This document shows, in pieces, positions 58,301-64,000 of a stretch of DNA of 64,000 nucleotides. Positions within the stretch are counted from its first letter, which is position 1, and each line of letters begins with the position of its first letter. The DNA is from Erythroxylum novogranatense (Eukaryota; Streptophyta; Magnoliopsida; Malpighiales; Erythroxylaceae), in NCBI GenBank assembly GCA_029891385.1, contig CM057228.1, positions 23,308,809 through 23,372,808 on the forward strand. The letters are read 5' to 3'. A program made the position numbers and the translations under genes. The notes below the pieces were generated by a model. That model had not been told where the DNA came from. It worked only from the letters and a program-made list of their open reading frames with translations, and ran no database searches.

Positions 58301-59134
58301 TTCATTTGGTAAAAGTTACTATTCATTTGGTAATTTGCATTATTCATTATGGTAATTTGCTTAATAACAACCTTGAACAAGTTTCTATTTCTTTTAATGA
58401 TATATGACTTTTGTTTTCTTCCTAATTGGTTTAAATAACCCTATATTTTGCTGGCATGGTTATATAGGTCATACTCGATTTCTTTTGGTTAAAGTGTCAT
58501 ACATTTTCAACTTTTGCAAAGATATGAATAGGTAAGCTTAGTAAACCTTTAAAACAACTCATGGATGATTCTTTTTCTATGTTTATAAGTAAGATTTGAT
58601 ACGTTAAATTTTATTTGGAAAAAAAAAACTCGGATTTCGGGTAAAAAGGTTATAAATAAATCAAGTTGGATTTTAAGTAAGCCTAGAATAATCGTTTTTC
58701 TATTTTCTTTGTATCTTTGTCTTTTGACCTTCGATTCGCATGAGATTTGAATCATTAGTTAACTAGCTCAATTTTCTATTTTTTTTCGGTAAAATGAGAG
58801 TGTCGGGTTTTAGTTGGATTTTAGGGTCGATGAGTGTCGGTTTTGCCCGAAGGTCGCTTTTCACGACCTCAAAGGTCCGATTGAGGCGTTTCGATTTCTT
58901 TTAACCTAGAGGTCTAGGTTTTTGTAGTAGTTTAAGTAGAAGAGCAATGATGGGCCCTAAACAGATCAAAGCTATTGGAAGAGACTTAGGGTCGAGCTTC
59001 CGACTTTATTGAAAGAAGTGAAAATAAGTCTAATTGGAGATGTAAATTATGGTGAGAATCCTTCCTCGTGATTTAGCCTACCAGATGTCAATCAGGACGT
59101 CGGACTCGTGTCGCACCAGGGAGGGGTTCCAACA
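55274..59134 (+). repeat. Element A 3' LTR
   Basis: 3,861 bases, near-copy of 46,625-50,448. Ends TTCCAACA and is followed by the TSD AAATC at 59,135-59,139. Confidence 0.93.
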
Positions 59135-59139
59135 AAATC
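59135..59139 (+). repeat. Target-site duplication AAATC, right of element A
   Basis: Matches 46,620-46,624. Confidence 0.9.
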
Positions 59140-59632
59140 CCTCCATGTCAACACCGAAGGAACAACCTGACTGTGGGGCACTGATTCCCACCAATGCAAT
59201 GCATCTCCTCATGTGATCGATCGCATAATCCAGCTTCTCTTCATCTGAGCACTTCATCTGCTTCAGGACCCTCTCGGTCCTCCTCAACCACGCTTCTGCC
59301 TCTTCGGGATTTGTAGTCCTGCTGAAATCAACAGCCCCATACTTCCGGAGCTTGTCCTACTGCCCACTCCGATCTGCTGGAGTTGGCACCTGAGCCTGCC
59401 TTCCCTGGCCCATAGCATACGCGAAAGCCTGGGCGAAGGCCTGAAAGAATTGTGGGTCTACTGGGTTTGGCATAGGAGGAGGCTGCAGAGGCACCTCATG
59501 TTGCACACTTGGAACCTCAGAATTTATAACAGGGATGGTCCCTGCATCCTGGGGAATGTGGGATTCATCCGTACTTCCCCTCTGAGAACCTGGTCGAGAT
59601 TGAGCTCCTCGAGTTCTTCTTCGAGGCGGCAT
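59135..59632 (-). pseudogene. Element B gag, upstream part, cut by element A
   Basis: The start MPPRRRTRGAQSRPGSQRGS at 59,632 lies about 200 bases after the PBS. Then come a proline-rich stretch, FFQAFAQAFAYAMGQGRQ, a stop after ADRSGQ (TAG where Tyr or Gln is usual), and in the same reading sense TERVLKQMKCSDEEKLDYA. The frame runs to the codons before the element A insertion (GVDMEGF) and resumes at 46,619. Confidence 0.82.
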
Positions 59633-59829
59633 ATTACTCCTTTAATGAAAACCATTTAAAAATCTTTAGTTCATGCTGGTAAGACAAGTTCAAATCATGT
59701 AAAGCCGTTCAAAAGCTAATACATGTACTGGATTTAAAACAATGCACAGGGTTCATGTAACATGATGCATGCTGACTCTACCCTTGAGGTTACCCACTAG
59801 GGTTCCTAGGAAACCATAAACCTAGGGCT

Positions 59830-59841
59830 GCTATGATACCA
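59830..59841 (-). other. Primer-binding site of element B, initiator-Met tRNA type
   Basis: TGGTATCATAGC on the minus strand, four bases after the LTR end GCCCGACA. Confidence 0.82.
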
Positions 59842-59845
59842 CAGA

Positions 59846-62330
59846 TGTCGGGCCCCGACCCGGAGATCGGACCCCAATTGTTGGATCCCGTTACCCAACC
59901 TGTATATAACTTACTATAGATGTTGGATCCGAGACCCAACTGTCCCGGGAGATGGTCCCTGGTGGAGCTCATTCCCGAGACACTTGCCTTGCTAAGACCC
60001 TAACTTGACATACTCTATTTGACTCACTTTGGTGGTGAGCATACACTGACTAAGGCCTGGACCCTGACTGCTCTCGACAATCCCCAAAATAACACTCTTA
60101 TTTAAGGATCTGCAGAACAAGTCGACTTGTCTGATAAACAAGTCGACTTATCGAGACAAACAACTCGACTTATAACCTTCAAGTCAACTTATCGAGACAA
60201 ACAAGTCGACTTATAACCTACAAGTCAACTTATCGAGACAAACAAGTCGACTTATCTAACTGACAAGTCGACTTATTATTCAAAAGCTTCACAAGTCGAC
60301 TTATGGGTCCAATAACTCGACTTATATCTATTCTGAACTCAAAACCTAACCCTCTACACTCTCTCTTGACTTATTCCAAACACCATAAACACTTCTAAAC
60401 CTCTCAACTCATCCACTCCACTCTCAACATGCTATAATCTCACTTAAACTTACATCATTCATCTACTCACATGAATTCCAAAGCAATTTCATACAACTTT
60501 GGAAACTATGCTTAAACATGATAGTAAATGGCTTTGGGAGATCATGATAAATCATAATTCATGCATTTCATTTATATCAAAACAATGTTCTTACAATGCT
60601 TTAGTAGGCATTTCAAGCCTATTACAATTTAAATCAAAATACATCTGTTTTCTCAAAATGCAACCTAAAGCATTCATTACAAAAACATGAAATACATGGG
60701 CAAAACACTAAGATCTTGGAGTATGCCTTGAGCTCATTCTTCGAGATCCAGATCTTCACCGAGATGGGACAGAAGTGGGGGTGAGCTTTAAACCGTGGGT
60801 AACACGCTTATATTTATACTACTAAGTGAATCTATTCATTACTCATACTGTTTGCAATATTCTTATTAACAAATCTTGCAACTTGCATTTCACAAATTCA
60901 TCAAGCTAACAACAAAATTTCATGATTCATGCATTCATCAATCTTGCTAACGTATGCTAACACATAATCACATAGCTGATGGTTTGAAAAGTCCACGGGT
61001 TTCTGATGAGTTACACAAGTGTAGTCATATGCTGAGGAGTCCAAAAAGGAACATCCTATGCCACAGTCGGGCAGTCGGGCAGCCGGGCGAAGGCTTTATT
61101 GGTCTACGTGCACGTGACTCTACTGGTGGACTTAACTAACCCACATAACACTGAATTTCATGCATAAAAACTGGATTTGTCTTGTCCACTGACTGATTTT
61201 TTGAAAATGGATTTTCATGCATCCATAAAGCTGATTTTCTTGAAAATGCTACATTTCATGCTTCTCATTCATGCTCATTCAATTCATGGCAATTTCAAGC
61301 AATAACAAGGCAATGACATATACTATTAAAATGCTCATTTAATGGCAATCATACACCATTTACATACATAATTAAGGCACAATCAATGCTTATCTCAAAT
61401 AGTCACAAATCATTTAATTCATTAGTTAAAGTAGCATTCCACACTTACTAAAGATAAAGATAAAATGAAACCCACCTTATATCCTTGCTTAAGCTTGCCT
61501 AAGGAAGCTCCTTTTCTTGTTCTCCTCTTCTTTCTTATCCTCCTTCATTCATGGCAAGAAAAGAACCTCACATCATTTAGGGTTTCTAAAATTGAAAACC
61601 TAATGAACCTTAATCATGAAATCAACCCTAGAATCACTAAACCCACTTCATTTCTAAGCTATCTAAACCATAAAACCAACAAAAGCTTAACCTTGAAAAC
61701 ATGACTTACCTTGAATCTTGACTAAACCAAAGGGTTTCTTAGCTTAAAGTGTAGCTTGAACCTTCCTCCACACTTTTTCTTCTTGCACTTTCTTCAAAAA
61801 CCCACTTGAATCTCTTGGAAAATCACAAACTTTCTTCTTTCTTCTTCTCTTCTCCACTTTGCCGTAACTTCTCCTCTCTCCCTTTGATTTTCGTAAGTTT
61901 CCTCTTCTCTCCTACTAACCTACTTCTTTTCTTCTTCTTTTAAACTCCTACTCACTTCACTTAAGCCCATTATCCTTTTTAGGCCCATTTACTCCTCCTT
62001 CATCTTCCTTTCCTTCTTCCTTCCTTATACTACTTTCATTTAACTTAAGCCCATTTGTTCTTTTAAGCCCACTCATTCCTCTTTTCTTTTCCTACTTCAT
62101 TCAAGCCCAACTAACACATTTAATTCCATTAATTCTTAACCTAACTACCAACCAACATATTAAATTTCATTTATTCACCACCTATCTCATTTATGTTACT
62201 ACATGCTAATTAATGCCATATGCTATTTAATGCTACCATATTTAATTCATGCTAACTCAATTTCTTAATTAGTCTAATCATGCTTAATTAAATAAATAAA
62301 TAAATAAATAAATAATTTTCGGGGCTAATA
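59846..62330 (-). repeat. Element B 5' LTR
   Basis: 2,485 bases; partner of 40,042-42,504. Contains the GTCGAC palindrome array at 60,115-60,325. A CAGTCGGGCAGTCGGGCAG micro-repeat near 61,065 is absent from the other LTR. Confidence 0.92.
60115..60325. repeat. GTCGAC palindrome array in element B 5' LTR
   Basis: Second copy of the array described at 40,313; some units read GTCAAC, breaking the palindrome. Confidence 0.9.
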
Positions 62331-62335
62331 AAATA
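62331..62335 (+). repeat. Target-site duplication AAATA, right of element B
   Basis: Matches 40,037-40,041. Confidence 0.9.
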
Positions 62336-64000
62336 ACTTGCAGTCGTTGAAGTGAGAACTGAATTCATTATCAAATCAAATATATGCTTTTGCTCGCTGT
62401 TTAGTTTTGATTGTAATAAGAGGTCTTCTTCATGAATCTCTATATTCATCTCACTTTCTACCTCCTTAGTCTGCTCTTGGCAGAATCGATTGAAATTCAT
62501 GTTCAGTGAAATGATAATCAGCTAAGCTTTTTCCCATTTGTTCCAGAGATTTATTGATATCTTGAAGAGCCATTTTTGTAATATCATCATATGTATACGT
62601 ATTAGAAGAAGAATAAGCATATAGGTAGTCAGAGCAGAGGTGGTCTGTGAATGTTTCCCAGAGTTCCCTAGGATTTGCCGGTGAACAATAGAACAAGAGT
62701 GTAGCAAATAACAATCTGAGGGATGTTGGCATTTGAAATATGACAGCTTCGTCAAGTGTTTGTTGTATGTAAGAGTCAAATGCTAGCAATCCTAATTGCA
62801 GTGTAGCATCCCTGAAACAGTTCACCTTTTTACCATCAACAGTTAACAAGTTGTCAAACGATGTTGGTCCTCTAACATTTGCGAGCAATAATCTCAAGTA
62901 ATACCTTTCTCCTTCTCGAGGGTCAATAGTAACTAATCGTCCTATGACTTTTCTCCGCTTTCTTTCTGACCACGTCCTTGTTTTTTGATTCCAAACAAAA
63001 TGTTGGGGGAAATTCGCATACAGACATTTCATTTCTGCAGCCTTTTGATTTGTTGAATTGGTCGAAAAAATTCCAAGATTGTTTTGGAGAAGTCAATATT
63101 CCTCAATAAATAAAACAAATTAGCATTTTTTGCGAAGGAAACAGATTGTTGATCTGGAAGGTGAACTTGGAGTATATAGATGGATGAATTAATCTCTGCG
63201 AGGCGGAATTCATATATGTGCCATAAAGCTTCGGGGGGTGAAATCCAACGGCCTTCTTGGAAATTAGTGATTTCGTCAATATCAGACCTGGTTTCTTGGT
63301 CGTTGACGCTAAAGTTCACAAGGTCGTGGCCCTTAAATACATATTTGTATAAATATTTAACAAGCTTCACAGTGGAACATATTTCAACATTAATGTGGCA
63401 GTCAAGCAACATCAGAAGGTACGGATTATGAGGAACCACCCATCTATTATCAACCTCGTGTCTGGATATTTTAACTTTTCTTCCATTATCTCTACGTCTA
63501 TAGCACGGATAACTGTCTTCGCCATGGATAGTGAAAGGAGTAAAATCCTTTGGGTAATGACTTTTGCATACACCATTTCTCATGCAAGGGCACTGTTTGT
63601 TCATAAAATCACAAGGACCGTGGATCATGTGCTTAATGACAAGAGAATATAATCTGGAATTGTGATCAGGATTAGGTATTTCAGCTGATATGATTTGATC
63701 ATAGGAATCTGGATTCAATAACTTAAATTGTGGTTGAAGTATTAGAAGCAAGTGAGCATGAAGGAATCCACGCTTTTGAAATTCAATTACGTAAACAAAT
63801 GCGGCAACATCTCCGAATATTCCTTTTTTGATCAACTCATTTTTCAGAATTTCAAATTTTGCCCTGAACACTCTGGACAATAAATCTAGTCTGTCTTGTG
63901 CTTTTTCGTGGAATTTAAGATTCTCTTGTATTTCCTTCCACATGGGGTTGCAAGTCATAGTGAGAAAAATATATGGTTTGCCATATTTTTGCACTAGAGC
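62336..64000 (-). pseudogene. Helitron Rep-helicase, N-terminal (Rep) half, open at window end
   Basis: Helitron Rep endonuclease domain, which would nick and join DNA ends. In the frame 63,029-63,994 the HUH motif is FLHAHLL (His 79 and His 81 counted from the first Met seen). A Cys-rich stretch (CPCMRNGVCKSH) and the two-tyrosine motif KYLYKYVFKGHD follow. The next frame (62,466-63,032) carries YANFPQHFVWNQK and the linker to the helicase. Two shifts break it: one at the six-A run 63,065-63,070 and one near 62,465-62,475. The frame then leads through LNSEQKHIFDLIMNSV to the element B insertion just before Walker A. The true N-terminus lies beyond 64,000. Confidence 0.9.

Larger units (their letters stand above)
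46625..59134 (+). mobile_element. Element A: Ty3/gypsy chromovirus inserted in gag of element B
   Basis: 12.5 kb with LTRs 46,625-50,448 and 55,274-59,134 (TGTTAGACC start, TTCCAACA end), PBS at 50,453, PPT at 55,261 and TSD AAATC. It is the youngest level of the nest. Gene order gag, PR, RT, RNase H, INT, chromodomain on the plus strand. Confidence 0.93.
40042..62330 (-). mobile_element. Element B: Ty3/gypsy chromovirus inserted in Helitron
   Basis: LTRs at 40,042-42,504 and 59,846-62,330, PBS at 59,830-59,841, PPT at 42,505-42,515, 5-bp TSD. Gene order on the minus strand is gag, PR, RT, RNase H, INT, chromodomain. The body without element A is about 9.8 kb. Coding regions are heavily shifted. 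The LTR begins TATTAGCC instead of TG and ends GCCCGACA in both copies. Confidence 0.9.
36196..64000 (-). mobile_element. Helitron (minus strand) interrupted by element B, right end outside window
   Basis: Rep-helicase sequence at 62,336-64,000 and 38,655-40,036 is separated only by element B and followed by an RPA-like gene at 36,279-38,529. Plant Helitrons are known to carry both genes. The 3' terminus should lie near 36,195. A 7-bp stem loop is present at 36,217-36,238, but a clear CTRR end was not found, so the left boundary is approximate. Confidence 0.75.

Overview
This window reads as nuclear DNA of a flowering plant, most likely a eudicot. It is AT-rich and gene-poor. Nearly all recognisable protein sequence belongs to transposable elements typical of plant genomes: Ty3/gypsy chromoviruses, Ty1/copia elements of a SIRE-like type with an extra 'env-like' ORF, an Athila/Tat-type LTR, and a Helitron with Rep-helicase and RPA-like genes. 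I see no convincing host gene, tRNA or rRNA. The species cannot be named from this sequence alone.

Layout. 1-4.5 kb: AT-rich DNA with one small unidentified ORF and pieces of a copia-type LTR rich in the word CAGACG. 4.5-9 kb: LTR-like sequence of a degenerate chromovirus on the minus strand, with a GC-rich palindromic tandem repeat near 8.2 kb. 9-19.2 kb: broken SIRE-like material on the plus strand, with a reverse transcriptase fragment and two env-like ORFs (E1, E2) separated by an LTR. E2 is bounded by LTRs with no gag-pol between them. 19,255-31,914: element C, a chromovirus flanked by the target-site duplication (TSD) GTTAC. Its two outer ends are plus-strand LTR termini, but its interior is inverted, its LTR end is triplicated in 803-bp units, and its pol gene carries an Athila-type LTR plus primer-binding site (26,821-28,309). 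31.9-36.2 kb: the rest of the interrupted SIRE-like element, with env-like copy E3, a (TG)n tract and LTR pieces.

36.2-64 kb: a three-level nest. A Helitron on the minus strand (RPA-like gene, then Rep-helicase running off the right end of the window) is cut immediately upstream of its Walker A motif by chromovirus B (40,042-62,330, minus strand, TSD AAATA). B is itself cut inside gag by chromovirus A (46,625-59,134, plus strand, TSD AAATC). LTRs, primer-binding sites, polypurine tracts and TSDs of A and B can all be located.

How the parts relate. A, B and C share the gag-PR-RT-RNaseH-INT-chromodomain order of Tekay-like chromoviruses and prime from initiator-Met tRNA. All are inactive through nonsense changes, frameshifts and insertions. 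Many differences between LTR pairs are one-base indels, so some frameshifts may be assembly errors rather than biology. The most unusual observations are the inverted architecture of element C, palindrome clusters in the LTRs of several chromovirus families, the LTR-plus-PBS insertion with a perfect TSD, and the LTR-bounded env-only unit.
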